This document shows positions 1 to 9,974 of a DNA stretch of 37,149 bases, piece after piece. This stretch comes from Verrucomicrobiales bacterium (GTDB taxonomy: Bacteria; Verrucomicrobiota; Verrucomicrobiia; Verrucomicrobiales; DEV007). Numbering within the stretch: position 1 is the first letter of the stretch; each line of letters starts with the position of its first letter. Under the pieces are notes generated by a model. It did not search any database. It worked only from the letters and a program-made list of their open reading frames with translations, and had not been told where the DNA came from. The translations under genes and the position numbers were made by a program. The stretch covers positions 1-37,149 of the forward strand of contig JABSSR010000162.1 in the NCBI GenBank assembly GCA_013213965.1, in the 5' to 3' direction.

Positions 1-453
1 GCGATAGAAGTAGGAAAATTACTGGGAAAGTCTGCAATTATTTTGTCGGATGATTCTGGGCTCGAAGTTGATGCTCTGAATGGAGCTCCAGGAGTTCGGT
101 CAGCTCGATTTTCAGGAGAAAATGCCAACGATGCGAGTAATCGGAAGAAATTATTGGATGAGCTTGAGGGGATTGGTGTTGATGATGAGCGTAGGACAGC
201 ACGCTTTCGTTGCGTCATGGTATTTGCAAGAGGAGATCAGAAATTGGCTGTTTTCAATGGTGTTGTTGATGGCAAGATTGCTGATGTGGAAAAGGGTGAG
301 GGCGGTTTTGGATATGATTCGATTTTTATTCCAAAGAATTATGAAAAGACCTTTGCAGAATTACCTTCCCATACCAAGAATACTATAAGCCATCGCGCTA
401 ATGCCTTAGCTGCTTTCAAGACCTGGTTATTAGATACAGGTTCTGTGAAATAA
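1..453 (+). CDS. rdgB: RdgB/HAM1-family non-canonical purine NTP pyrophosphatase, 5'-truncated by window edge
   Basis: Frame 1 is open from base 1 (AIEVGKLLGKSAIILSDDSGLEVDALNGAPGVRSARFSG...GEGGFGYDSIFIP...SHRANALAAF), with the characteristic SDDSGLEVDALNGAPGVxSARFSG and GFGYDxIF motifs. Confidence 0.95.
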   Translation, partial: AIEVGKLLGKSAIILSDDSGLEVDALNGAPGVRSARFSGENANDASNRKKLLDELEGIGVDDERRTARFRCVMVFARGDQKLAVFNGVVDGKIADVEKGEGGFGYDSIFIPKNYEKTFAELPSHTKNTISHRANALAAFKTWLLDTGSVK

Positions 454-1629
454 CTATTTTGTGATTTCGTATATCTTCCCGTCCCACGAAAGAACCCATA
501 CTTCTCCGTCAGGACGATTCACAAATGCGGTTGGTTTGAAACTTCCCTTTGGCGGGTTGCGTTTTTTCAAAATGAGATTACTCACCTTCTTTCCTTCCTT
601 GTTGACTGTTAGGCCCCAGACATAACCTGATCCCCAGTCACCATAAATGTAATGCCCCTTCAATTCAGGAATGGCTTTACCTTCATAAACAACGCCTCCC
701 GTAATACTGATTCCGTCGGCATGACTATATTCATGAACAGGATCAATGAGTTTTACTGGCTTCTTGCCCTTTTCCGTTACGGCCTTTGGGTTACGGTTCA
801 GTGCGAATGAATGAGCTCCTTCACGATAACTCCAACCATAATTGCCACCTTTCGTTATGATATTAATTTCCTCCCAAAGGGCCTGTCCCACATCTGCACA
901 CCATAAGCGTCCACTCTTATCAAAGTGAAGTCCCCAAGGATTACGCATTCCGTATGTCCATATTTCTGGGCGAGCTCCTGGCTGATCAACGAAAGGATTA
1001 TCTTCAGGGATTCCGTATTCTAAGTCACCTGAACGATTGTTTACATCGATCCTAAGAATTTTTCCCAGTAAAGAAAAAAGATTCTGAGCGGTTAATAGTG
1101 GATCATTTCCTTTTCCTCCATCCCCGGTCGAAAGATAAAGGTATCCGTCAGGACCAAAGGCAGGTTGTCCTGAATCGTGGTTCCAGAAAGGTTGATTTAT
1201 TTCAAGAAGAATTCGTTCGCTGTTAGGATCTGGTTTCCCATTCTTGGTTACAAATTCAGAGAGCACTGAACGTTTGGGATTCTGGCGCGAATAATAAACA
1301 TAGAACTTACCGTTTGATTTGTGGTCTGGGTGAAATACAAGCCCGAGCAGACCTTCTTCGAAGTCCTTATCGATCTGTACTCTAGAAGTTAAATCAAACC
1401 AAAGCTTTGCGTTTCCCGCTGCTCTGTCCTTTGGGAGCTCATGAATTGTTCCACTTTGGGAAACGATTAATTCCTGGTCTGTTCCAGGCAGTAAAGTGAC
1501 CCAGACAGGTTTTTTAATCTTTAACTTAGGATAAGCGACTTTGAATTTAATTTCAGGGGCCCCGTTTGCGCTTATTGCTAGAATAAGGCTAAGGGCGAAT
1601 ATTTTTACGGAATGATAGAATTTTTGCAT
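454..1629 (-). CDS. Secreted PQQ-dependent glucose/sorbosone dehydrogenase family (soluble aldose sugar dehydrogenase-like) protein
   Basis: Signal peptide; EEGLLGLVFHPDHKSNGKFYVYYS, LYLSTGDGGKGNDP, TYGMRNPWGLHFD, DVGQALWEEINIITKGGNYGW motifs typical of GSDH beta-propellers. Confidence 0.9.
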   Translation of the reverse strand: MQKFYHSVKIFALSLILAISANGAPEIKFKVAYPKLKIKKPVWVTLLPGTDQELIVSQSGTIHELPKDRAAGNAKLWFDLTSRVQIDKDFEEGLLGLVFHPDHKSNGKFYVYYSRQNPKRSVLSEFVTKNGKPDPNSERILLEINQPFWNHDSGQPAFGPDGYLYLSTGDGGKGNDPLLTAQNLFSLLGKILRIDVNNRSGDLEYGIPEDNPFVDQPGARPEIWTYGMRNPWGLHFDKSGRLWCADVGQALWEEINIITKGGNYGWSYREGAHSFALNRNPKAVTEKGKKPVKLIDPVHEYSHADGISITGGVVYEGKAIPELKGHYIYGDWGSGYVWGLTVNKEGKKVSNLILKKRNPPKGSFKPTAFVNRPDGEVWVLSWDGKIYEITK

Positions 1630-1693
1630 TGCAACTATAGATTAAGATCTTTTGAATATATTTACTCAATAATTAAAACTAAATTCCTATATC

Positions 1694-2677
1694 ATGAAAA
1701 GAAAGACTTTCATTATTTTATTCCTCATTACCATTTTCAACTATTCCCTCATTTCTGCACCGAGTAAAAATGGTACTTATACTGACCCAGCTAATGTGGA
1801 TGCGGATTATGCGATCCAAGGTGAGTATCGTGGTGAAGTGGAAGGTGGGGATGCAGGTGCCCAGATAATTGCTCTCGGAGATGGAAAATTTGATGTGGTT
1901 GGATATCCAGGCGGCCTCCCTGGTGACGGATGGGATGGCAATAAAGAGAACAGAATCAGAGGCAAGGGAGAGACAAAGGACGGTGTCACTAGTTTTACGA
2001 TGGCCACAGGAAGTAAAGCTTCAATTAAGGATGGTATGATTACTGTCATGAAGGATGGAGAGAAAATCGGAAGCTTGAAACGCGTGGTACGCAAGAGTTC
2101 AACACTGGGTGCCAAGGCCCCGGAAGGTGCTGTGATTCTCTTTGATGGAAAGAAGCACGGAGCTGATCTCTGGAAAGGTGGTAGAATGAGTGAGGACGGT
2201 TTGCTGATGCAGGGATGTACCAGTAAGCAGACCTTCAGTGACTTCAAGATCCATATTGAATTTCGTACTCCTTACAAGCCCAAAGCTCGGGGTCAGGGTC
2301 GAGGGAATAGTGGTTTTTACGCGCACGGTCGTTATGAGGTGCAGGTCCTTGATTCTTTCGCGCTTGAAGGTCAACACAACGAGTGTGGGGGAATTTACTC
2401 TACTAAGGCTCCTCTCGTGAATATGTGTTTTCCTCCTCTTACTTGGCAAACTTATGATGTCGATTTTATAGCTGCAAAGTTTAAAGATGGAAAAAAAGAA
2501 GCCAATGCAACAATGACAGTTCGGCATAACGGTGTCTTGATCCATGATAAGACAGTATGTGATCATGCAACGACTGCATCGCCAATGAGAGAAGGTCCTC
2601 AGCCTGGTCCAGTTTTCTTCCAGGATCATGGAAACCCTGTCAGATATCGCAACATTTGGGTCGTCGATAAAAAGTAA
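1694..2677 (+). CDS. DUF1080 (3-keto-disaccharide hydrolase-like) domain protein, exported
   Basis: Signal peptide; GAVILFDGKKHGADLWKGG...RGNSGFYAHGRYEVQVLDSF...GGIYSTKAPLVNMCFPPLTWQTYDVDF...FFQDHGNPVRYRNIWV pattern of the DUF1080 family. Confidence 0.9.
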   Translation: MKRKTFIILFLITIFNYSLISAPSKNGTYTDPANVDADYAIQGEYRGEVEGGDAGAQIIALGDGKFDVVGYPGGLPGDGWDGNKENRIRGKGETKDGVTSFTMATGSKASIKDGMITVMKDGEKIGSLKRVVRKSSTLGAKAPEGAVILFDGKKHGADLWKGGRMSEDGLLMQGCTSKQTFSDFKIHIEFRTPYKPKARGQGRGNSGFYAHGRYEVQVLDSFALEGQHNECGGIYSTKAPLVNMCFPPLTWQTYDVDFIAAKFKDGKKEANATMTVRHNGVLIHDKTVCDHATTASPMREGPQPGPVFFQDHGNPVRYRNIWVVDKK

Positions 2678-2685
2678 AAATAATT

Positions 2686-2732
2686 ACCAAAGCGTGTCCG
2701 GGTTTATGATCAATGAGCCCGGGCATATTGGT
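2686..2732. terminator. Hairpin between convergent DUF1080 gene and rsmE, likely bidirectional terminator
   Basis: ACCAA agcg TGTCCGGG ... CCCGGGCA ta TTGGT: 8-bp stem with one G.U pair plus 5-bp outer stem, located between two convergent stop codons. Confidence 0.65.
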
Positions 2733-3482
2733 TTATAACAGTTCGTAATTGAGTATGCTCAGAGAGTAGAGTGCTGCTGTTTCTGAACGAAGAACGATTG
2801 GTCCTAAAGTCATGGGAATGCATCCAGAATTTAAGGCAAGATTAATTTCTGCTGGGGTAAAATCTCCTTCTGGACCGATCAGCATTAATACTGAACTGGG
2901 CTCTGTTTGTTCATGAGCAATTTGATATTCCGATAAGATTTCTTTGAAATGTTTGGATTCTTTTTGGAGTGATGCAATGAGCATTAGATCATGATTTAAC
3001 TGCTCAGGTTGAAATAATTCCTCAGGTATTTTAGGCATTTTTACCTCGGGTAACCAGTTCTGTCCGGACTGTTTGCATGCTCCTATGGCGACCCTTTGCC
3101 ATTTATCTTGTTTTTTTATAATTTCATCAGAACTGATGCGGACAATGCTTCGGTCAGAAATGATAGGGTAAATTTCGCTCACTCCCAGTTCTGTGGCTTT
3201 TTCAATGATAAGGTCCATGTTTTTACCTTTTGGAATTGCCTGTCCAAGGACAATTTGCGTCTTTGATTTAATGGAGTGGACGGGCTTGGATTCTTTGAGT
3301 TGAACTTGGCCCTTAGTGGCGATTTTTATTTCTGTATGGATTTCTTCTCCTCGCCCATTAAATGCGGTGATCTTGTCTCCTTCTTTCAAGCGTAAAACAT
3401 TGAGACAATGATGTGATTCGGCTTCACATAGCATAAGATTATTAGGGTCCCAGAATTCTGGTCTTATATAAAATCTAGGCAT
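2733..3482 (-). CDS. rsmE: 16S rRNA (uracil1498-N3)-methyltransferase RsmE
   Basis: Motifs VLGQAIPKGKNMDLIIEKATELGVSEIYPI and LIGPEGDFTPAEINLA...LGPIVLRSETAALYSL are RsmE signatures. Confidence 0.95.
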   Translation of the reverse strand: MPRFYIRPEFWDPNNLMLCEAESHHCLNVLRLKEGDKITAFNGRGEEIHTEIKIATKGQVQLKESKPVHSIKSKTQIVLGQAIPKGKNMDLIIEKATELGVSEIYPIISDRSIVRISSDEIIKKQDKWQRVAIGACKQSGQNWLPEVKMPKIPEELFQPEQLNHDLMLIASLQKESKHFKEILSEYQIAHEQTEPSSVLMLIGPEGDFTPAEINLALNSGCIPMTLGPIVLRSETAALYSLSILNYELL

Positions 3483-3507
3483 TTAATACTATTCGGAATG
3501 GATCAGA

Positions 3508-4638
3508 TCATTTGAAGAATCGTTTTGCTTTTTCAAAGAAGCCTTCTCGGATAGGAGAATTTTTTGTTCCTATAGAATTGGCAAATTGATTGAGAAGTTC
3601 TTTCTGATCCTTATTCAACTTTATGGGTATTTCTACTTGTAGCTGAACATGGAGGTCCCCTCTTTGAGAGGAATTAAGAAATTGAACGCCACGGTTCCTG
3701 AGCCGAAAGACAGTGGAATTTTGTGTTCCTGGGGGAATCTTTATGGATGCTTTTCCTTCTAAGGTGGGCACTTCTAGTTCGCCTCCCAGCGCAGCAATTG
3801 TAAAGGGTACCGGCACTTCACAGTAAAGGTCATTGTCTTCACGTTCAAAGATATCATGTTCACGGATATGTATAACGACGTAGAGGTCTCCCGAAGGTCC
3901 TCCCCGCAAACCGGCTTCTCCGTTCCCAGATGATCGGATCCGAGATCCATGAGCAATTCCCGCCGGAACCTTTAATTTTATCCTAGTCAGTTCCTCTGAC
4001 CTTCCCTCCCCTCTGCATCCGGTGCACGGATCTTTAATGATTTGTCCGGTCCCGCCACAATCTGGGCAGGCCTGCTGAACTTGAAAAAATCCCCGAGATG
4101 ATATGATTTGTCCGTGACCATCGCATGTATTACATGACGTTGTCCCTGAGTCACTAGATGATCCAGACCCATTGCATTTTTTACAGGTGATGGGTTTTGC
4201 CAGTTCGAGTTCTTTGACTGTGCCAATTGCTGCGTCTTCTAGGGTTATTTGCAGGTCATACCTTAGATCTGATCCTCTATTATTACTTGTTTTACCCCGT
4301 CTTCTACTATTTCCGAAGAGTTCGTCAAATATACCTCCGCCGCTTCCGCTCCCGCTCCCAAAGACTTCTTTGAATATATCAAATGGATCCCCCCCTCTTG
4401 GTCCACTCGGACCAGAAAAAGCAGAATGTCCGTACCGATCATAAGTGCTCCTCTTCTCCTCATTACTCAAAATTTCGTAAGCTTCGCTTACTTCCTTGAA
4501 GCGTTCTTCTGCTGACGGATCATCCGGATTTTTATCCGGATGATGCTCCACAGCAGCTTTTCTATAAGCCTTTTTGATTTCAGAAGTACTCGCATTCTTG
4601 GTAACTCCAAGGACTTCGTAGTAATCACGTTTAGACAT
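3508..4638 (-). CDS. dnaJ: Chaperone protein DnaJ
   Basis: J domain with HPDKNPDD, Gly/Phe-rich region, four CxxCxGxG-type zinc motifs, C-terminal substrate-binding domain. Confidence 0.98.
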   Translation of the reverse strand: MSKRDYYEVLGVTKNASTSEIKKAYRKAAVEHHPDKNPDDPSAEERFKEVSEAYEILSNEEKRSTYDRYGHSAFSGPSGPRGGDPFDIFKEVFGSGSGSGGGIFDELFGNSRRRGKTSNNRGSDLRYDLQITLEDAAIGTVKELELAKPITCKKCNGSGSSSDSGTTSCNTCDGHGQIISSRGFFQVQQACPDCGGTGQIIKDPCTGCRGEGRSEELTRIKLKVPAGIAHGSRIRSSGNGEAGLRGGPSGDLYVVIHIREHDIFEREDNDLYCEVPVPFTIAALGGELEVPTLEGKASIKIPPGTQNSTVFRLRNRGVQFLNSSQRGDLHVQLQVEIPIKLNKDQKELLNQFANSIGTKNSPIREGFFEKAKRFFK

Positions 4639-4694
4639 CCAAAATTTATTTTATTGTTAGCTATGGATTGAGTTAAATACGTTAGTGAATGCGT

Positions 4695-5339
4695 CTATGA
4701 GTCTTGTTCCTTACTTAATTCGGAATCTTTTTCTGGGCCTTTTGAAACTATAACATTTGCTGCGCGCAACAGTCTGTCATGAAGCCGATACCCTTTTCTA
4801 ATTTGGTTTATAATCTTTCCTTCTGGTGTTTCATCACTAGTTTCCTGTGAAATTGCTTCATGTAGATTAGGATCAAAGGGCTGACCGATAGCAGAGATTT
4901 CAGTAGCTCCTTGCATCGAAAGAAATTCTTCTAACTGCTTTTGAACCATTTCCATGCCCTGAGTAATTATGGATTCTGGGTCTTCTAACTTGGCTGCATC
5001 GAGACCCATCTGGAAGCTGTCAATGACTGGTAGTAATTCACAAAGCAATCCACCATTAGCAAACTTGATGGCATCTGTTTTATCTCTTGTCATACGTTTG
5101 CGGTAATTGTCCAGCTCTGCCTGATTCCTGGCCGCAATATCTTTCCAGTGCTCAGCTCGGCTTAAAGCTTCCTCTAAAGGATCCTTGGACTCTTCTCTCT
5201 TTTTGGATTTTTGTTCATTGGAATCATTTGATTCCTTCTTGAGATTTTCTGTTTTATCTACATCTATAGAACATTCCTCATCCACTTCAGTAGGATCCTT
5301 TTCTGTTTTGTCTTTGGTTTTGTTTGATTCGTTGCTCAT
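4695..5339 (-). CDS. grpE: Nucleotide exchange factor GrpE
   Basis: RAELDNYRKRMTRDK-type motif (QAELDNYRKRMTRDKTDAIKF...LLPVIDSFQMGL...GQPFDPNLHEAI...GYRLHDRLLRAANVIVSKG). Confidence 0.96.
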   Translation of the reverse strand: MSNESNKTKDKTEKDPTEVDEECSIDVDKTENLKKESNDSNEQKSKKREESKDPLEEALSRAEHWKDIAARNQAELDNYRKRMTRDKTDAIKFANGGLLCELLPVIDSFQMGLDAAKLEDPESIITQGMEMVQKQLEEFLSMQGATEISAIGQPFDPNLHEAISQETSDETPEGKIINQIRKGYRLHDRLLRAANVIVSKGPEKDSELSKEQDS

Positions 5340-5427
5340 TTTATATGGGCATTAGTTATAAAGAGGGCGCGCATTATACCCGATAATTCTAGAATATCTA
5401 AAAAAGGTATTTCTTTATGCAAAGACT

Positions 5428-6873
5428 TTATGTCTTTTCTATTGCAATAAGCGTGATGTCATCATTTTGCGCAACATTACTTGCAAATACATTAACGGAC
5501 TCCCGGATTTCACTAATGACATTTTGTGCTCCTTTTGGCGCAGTATTTATTAGAGCTTCGTGTAGTCTTTGAATTCCGAATTCTTCTCCTCGGATATCAG
5601 AGGCTTCATTCACTCCGTCAGTGTACAGTAGCAGGATATCACCGGTATTTAGTTCAATCTCATGCTTTTTAATAGTATTATTGAAAATATTGCCTGAATC
5701 AATGCCGATAGCTATTCCTGGGCTTTGAACAGGATCGGCAATTTTTGTATCGGCTTTAAAGTGCAGGGGTGGGTCGTGGCCTGCCCTCGCAATGATTATT
5801 TTTCCGGTTCCTTTTTCCAAGATAAGAAATGCTAGACTAATGAACATATCTTCGCGGATATCGGGGAATAGCTGTTCATTGACTCGGCGCAGAACTTCTG
5901 CTGGGCAGAGAGCATTGATGGCGTTGGCTCGAACAACGCTCCTGCACATGGCAGTTATCAATGATGCAGGCACGCCTTTCCCTGATACATCAGCTATAAC
6001 CACAGCCAAATGAGCATCATTAATTTCAAAGAAATCAAAATAGTCTCCGCTAACTATTCTTGCTGGGACATTGAGGCCTCTAATTTTGTAGCCTTCGAGT
6101 TCTGGTGGTTCTGAGGGCAATAGAATTCGTTGAACTTCGCTTGCTGTGTTCAGTTCCTTTTCAAGATTCTTTTTTTCTACTGCTTCAAGATGAATGATAG
6201 AATTACCTAATGCGAATGCTGACTGCTCCGCAATGGATTGAAAAACTTCATAATCGTTTTTAGTAAAATCTTCACCGCCTACCTCATTTGCTACTGCTAA
6301 TATTCCAAGTTCTTTGCCTCCATAGCATAAAGGAGCAATGATAGTTGAAACACCTTGATGGATTTTCTTATCTGCATTTTTGAAATGTGGATTAGTGCCA
6401 AGATTTTGAACCTTTAATAATTTCCTTGCTCTTAAAGCTTCACCAAAAGGCCCCCAGTCTTTTCCAATACTTGTGAGTCGGCGGTAGCTATGAATGGTAT
6501 TTGGTATTTGTTCTGATTGTTCTGCTATATGGATTGGAACAGGAATCAGTATGGGACAAGCTTCGCTTTGATATTCAGGAACTAATTTATCTTTGGTTTT
6601 GTCCAGCAAATATAGAGCAGCGCCATGAGCATCAACTACCATGGCTGCACCACGAACTATCGTACGGTGCAGAGTTCCTGGATTAGTACCTCCTTCCTGA
6701 GTGAGAGTCTCACCTAGACTCTTGAGAAAGTCGAACATTCGTAGTTCTTCTTTTTCAATGTCGTTTCGTTGACGTTCGAGCCGATTTATAATTTTCTGAT
6801 ATCGGCCGATATAGACAAAACAAACAAATGCAATGGAGAGAGAGACTAAAAGCGCTACGATAGGTGTGGTCAT
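5428..6873 (-). CDS. Membrane-anchored GAF domain + PP2C/SpoIIE-family serine phosphatase
   Basis: N-terminal TM helix, GAF-like region, then EVQRILLPSEPPELEGYKIRG...VSGDYFDFFEI...VVIADVSGKGVPASLITAM...GDILLLYTDGVNEA...NDDITLIAIE. Confidence 0.92.
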   Translation of the reverse strand: MTTPIVALLVSLSIAFVCFVYIGRYQKIINRLERQRNDIEKEELRMFDFLKSLGETLTQEGGTNPGTLHRTIVRGAAMVVDAHGAALYLLDKTKDKLVPEYQSEACPILIPVPIHIAEQSEQIPNTIHSYRRLTSIGKDWGPFGEALRARKLLKVQNLGTNPHFKNADKKIHQGVSTIIAPLCYGGKELGILAVANEVGGEDFTKNDYEVFQSIAEQSAFALGNSIIHLEAVEKKNLEKELNTASEVQRILLPSEPPELEGYKIRGLNVPARIVSGDYFDFFEINDAHLAVVIADVSGKGVPASLITAMCRSVVRANAINALCPAEVLRRVNEQLFPDIREDMFISLAFLILEKGTGKIIIARAGHDPPLHFKADTKIADPVQSPGIAIGIDSGNIFNNTIKKHEIELNTGDILLLYTDGVNEASDIRGEEFGIQRLHEALINTAPKGAQNVISEIRESVNVFASNVAQNDDITLIAIEKT

Positions 6874-6896
6874 ACTCGTAAGCGCTTTTAGGTTTA

Positions 6897-7502
6897 TTAT
6901 GAGGCAGGTTGCTGCCCTTGGGTTTCTTGTTCGAGAAAATGAATCACGTCCTTGAACCTTGGCACGTTATTTTTATCTGCATTTGAAAGGTTCTGATGAG
7001 CTTCAAGTGATTGTTGAATATTTTCTTCTTTGCTCATTTCTGCAATATCCAAGTACTGAGCATTTTGGATATGGTTTGATATTTTGTTCCTAATTTCCGG
7101 CCATGCATTGCCATCAGTGTCTAACTTTAATAACAGATCAATGCCCAGGCTGACAAGAAGCTGTGTGTTACGAGAATTGGCGTTAATGATTTCAAGATTA
7201 TTCTTATTGTCAGTGACTAGTGATTTTTTGATTCCGACGAGTGTTCCCATGAATGTTGAGTCCATGACAGGACAATTTTCCAGATCAATAACAAATTGGT
7301 TTGAACCTCGAGTAATCATTAAAGTTGCGAATTCCTTCAGTCCCTGACTGTTTTGAAATGACCCTTTGCCTTCGACACGAATCCACACTGCCCCATTCTG
7401 GAGCTGTCCAACGTAGATAGGTGCAACCGGATTCACGTGAAGAATAGAAAACAATTCAAAGAAAAGCCTATGCCACAAGATAGGCAAGGGGAAACATGCC
7501 AA
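6897..7502 (-). CDS. STAS-domain protein (anti-sigma factor antagonist-like); true start may lie downstream of the TTG called by the ORF track
   Basis: QFVIDLENCPVMDSTFMGTLVGIKKSL matches the STAS switch-helix pattern, with a phosphorylatable Ser/Thr pair after Asp; adjacent to the SpoIIE phosphatase. Confidence 0.8.
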   Translation of the reverse strand: MACFPLPILWHRLFFELFSILHVNPVAPIYVGQLQNGAVWIRVEGKGSFQNSQGLKEFATLMITRGSNQFVIDLENCPVMDSTFMGTLVGIKKSLVTDNKNNLEIINANSRNTQLLVSLGIDLLLKLDTDGNAWPEIRNKISNHIQNAQYLDIAEMSKEENIQQSLEAHQNLSNADKNNVPRFKDVIHFLEQETQGQQPAS

Positions 7503-7547
7503 GTTTGCTTTTTTTGGCTAATGAAAGGGCGGATAGAAGATATTAGT

Positions 7548-8021
7548 TCACCAGAGATAGGATTGATCGCTAGCAATGATTTGATTTTCTCTTATAATTG
7601 AAACCCGCCACGCGGTTACTTTCCCTTTACTGTGGTATTCTTTACCTGTGACTTGAAACCTAGTTTTGTTCTTAGTTCTTGGGTTCAAAGCTTTGACTTC
7701 GTGATAATAGACCTGTGAGCCAGTCTTCTTTTGACGATATTCGAACCTGATGGTTGCTGAGCTACGGGAAGGATCAGTCCACCAAAAGACGTAGTAGTGT
7801 CCGGCTCTCTGTTTTTTCTCTTTGTCAGTGACGGCACCATGCAAAAAATGTAGTTGTTCAAATCGAACCATTGGATCCGGAGAATTAATTTCTTTTTCAG
7901 GATCCAGATGGAAATATTTAGAATTTGTGATTTTGATTTGGCTGTCCAAGGACAAGCACCCCGAATTCAGCAAAATTGCCAAAGTAACGGCACAAAATCT
8001 GAAGAATAAATTTGAATGCAT
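7548..8021 (-). CDS. Putative lipoprotein of unknown function
   Basis: Signal peptide with lipobox-like LNSGC; otherwise unrecognised. Confidence 0.65.
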   Translation of the reverse strand: MHSNLFFRFCAVTLAILLNSGCLSLDSQIKITNSKYFHLDPEKEINSPDPMVRFEQLHFLHGAVTDKEKKQRAGHYYVFWWTDPSRSSATIRFEYRQKKTGSQVYYHEVKALNPRTKNKTRFQVTGKEYHSKGKVTAWRVSIIRENQIIASDQSYLW

Positions 8022-8250
8022 GTCAATTATTTAGGCCAATCCTTAATAAGTTTGCTGCTCAGCCGTGTCAATTGTCATGCACTGTAACAGTGTACTTATT
8101 TTGGTTAATTCATTGTTTGTCCTTTTTTGAGATACAAAAAAGTGACATTCATCGCAAGACAATTAGTTAAGTTTACCTTATTATTTATATTAGTTACTAT
8201 TTTATTTTGGTTAATTTAGCAACCTTTGTTGCATTTTAACCGACTAATAT

Positions 8251-9174
8251 ATGGAAAGCTTACAAAGCAAAATAGTTGATGATTTACTCGTTTCTTATCA
8301 GGAAGTGGGTGGTATCAATCGTATTGACAGTGCCAATTTGCCATCAAGGCCAGCTGTTGCTGGGCTGTGTGAGGATTTACTAAGGCTTGTGTTTCCCGGT
8401 TTTCTAGAAACTGAGGCAATTGAATCAGAAAATCTTGAGAAGGAAACTGGCCAGATAGTTTCGCAAATTCTTGCCACTTTATCCAAAGAGATCAATAGGA
8501 GTATGAGACTTGCATATGAGGGTTCTCAGGAAATTCGAGAAGGATCCTCTGATGATTTGGCGTGTCGTTTTTTATCTGAATTACCCAGACTCAGGAGCGT
8601 ACTGCAAACTGATGTGGAAGCTGCTTACGAGGGTGATCCAGCAGCAAAAAGTTTTGAGGAAATTATCCTCGCCTATCCATGCCTTGAAGCAATTGCGATT
8701 CAGAGAATGGCACATGTTTTATATTCTCTGAAAATTCCTTTCATACCCAGGATGATGACCGAGTGGGTTCATTCGAAAACAGGTATTGATATTCATCCGG
8801 GGGCACAGATAGGTTCTCATTTTTTTATTGATCATGGGACCGGAGTTGTAGTCGGCGAAACTTGTGTGATAGGCAGTCACGTTAAGCTTTATCATGGTGT
8901 CACATTGGGTGCTCGTAGTTTTCCGAAAGATGATGATGGTAATCCAATAAAGGGTATCAAGCGTCATCCTAATGTTGAGGATGAGGTGGTCATTTACCCT
9001 GGAGCGACCATTCTGGGCGGTGAGACTGTGATTGGCGCACGCAGCACGATAGGTGCCAATGCGTTTATTATGAATAGTATCGAAGAAGACTCTTTGGTGG
9101 CCTTGTCCGAAGTTGAGCATGACATCAAGAATAAAAAAAATCACCGAGAAGCTGAAAAAGATGAGGCATCCTGA
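8251..9174 (+). CDS. cysE: Serine O-acetyltransferase (CysE/EpsC type)
   Basis: Left-handed beta-helix hexapeptide repeats: GIDIHPGAQIGSHFFIDHGTGVVVGETCVIGSHVKLYHGVTLGA...HPNVEDEVVIYPGATILGG. Confidence 0.93.
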   Translation: MESLQSKIVDDLLVSYQEVGGINRIDSANLPSRPAVAGLCEDLLRLVFPGFLETEAIESENLEKETGQIVSQILATLSKEINRSMRLAYEGSQEIREGSSDDLACRFLSELPRLRSVLQTDVEAAYEGDPAAKSFEEIILAYPCLEAIAIQRMAHVLYSLKIPFIPRMMTEWVHSKTGIDIHPGAQIGSHFFIDHGTGVVVGETCVIGSHVKLYHGVTLGARSFPKDDDGNPIKGIKRHPNVEDEVVIYPGATILGGETVIGARSTIGANAFIMNSIEEDSLVALSEVEHDIKNKKNHREAEKDEAS

Positions 9175-9886
9175 ATATTATCAGCTCGGACTTGGTCTTC
9201 CAAGCAACTTAGATGAGGGCACATCGACCCGAAAGCAGCAGTCTCGACCCTCATTGCGTAGGTCTCAATCAAATGGAATGCTTTTTGATTTATTTGAGAT
9301 AACTCGACCGGCCCCTAGAAAGAAGATAGCGCGTGGCCGAGGATTGAAATTTGATAGTGATTTGACTGAGAAGTGTAAGCGAATGGTAGGGATGGTGGGT
9401 CTTGATGCATTAGCTGGTCAGATCAAGGTGTTTTGGAATTTGAGATTAAGCTCAACGGCCGGTCTTGCTCATCATAGTACCGCTCAAATTGATTTAAATC
9501 CTAGGCTAGAGAGGTTCGGTCCCGAAGAACCAGAGAGGACCCTGTTGCATGAACTCGCGCATTTGATCGCGCATTCCCGAGCTTCTGGTCGGACAATACA
9601 GCCACATGGTCCAGAATGGCAAAGTGCATGTTCAGAACTTGGAATTCCAGGAGAGAATCGGTGCCATGATCTTCCTCTTGCAAATAGAGTCATCAAACGA
9701 AAGTTAGCTTATCGTTGTCGTTACTGTGGTATCATAGTGCCGAGGGTTCGTAAACTGAGTCGCGATTCTGCTTGTTACCCATGCTGTCAGAAGCATAACG
9801 GGGGAGGATATAGTCGACGTTTTTTGCTTGAGAGAATATCAATCCAAGAAGCAAAGTTATTGGCTCCAGAGCATGAGTGGGTATGA
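9161..9886 (+). CDS. SprT-like zinc metalloprotease-domain protein with C-terminal Cys-rich (zinc ribbon-like) motif
   Basis: HELAHLIAH (HExxH) followed by QPHGPEW and YRCRYCGIIVPR...CYPCCQKHNGG. The ATG at 9161 overlaps the cysE end by 14 nt; the ORF track gives upstream alternative starts from 9113. Confidence 0.8.
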   Translation: MRHPEYYQLGLGLPSNLDEGTSTRKQQSRPSLRRSQSNGMLFDLFEITRPAPRKKIARGRGLKFDSDLTEKCKRMVGMVGLDALAGQIKVFWNLRLSSTAGLAHHSTAQIDLNPRLERFGPEEPERTLLHELAHLIAHSRASGRTIQPHGPEWQSACSELGIPGENRCHDLPLANRVIKRKLAYRCRYCGIIVPRVRKLSRDSACYPCCQKHNGGGYSRRFLLERISIQEAKLLAPEHEWV

Positions 9887-9974
9887 ATGAATGCAAATCA
9901 TTGGATGGATAAGAATGCATTTTTTGCTATTTAGAGGATTGCCTTATTAATTGAGCAGAGCTTATCCTCTTACC

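Noticed and set aside
1807-2629. Antisense ORFs of 146 and 176 aa within the DUF1080 gene
   Set aside because: Overlap a clearly coding, family-recognisable ORF; compositions look like frame shadows.
4172-4463. ORFs on both strands overlapping the dnaJ Gly/Phe-rich and zinc-finger region
   Set aside because: Out-of-frame translations of dnaJ low-complexity sequence.
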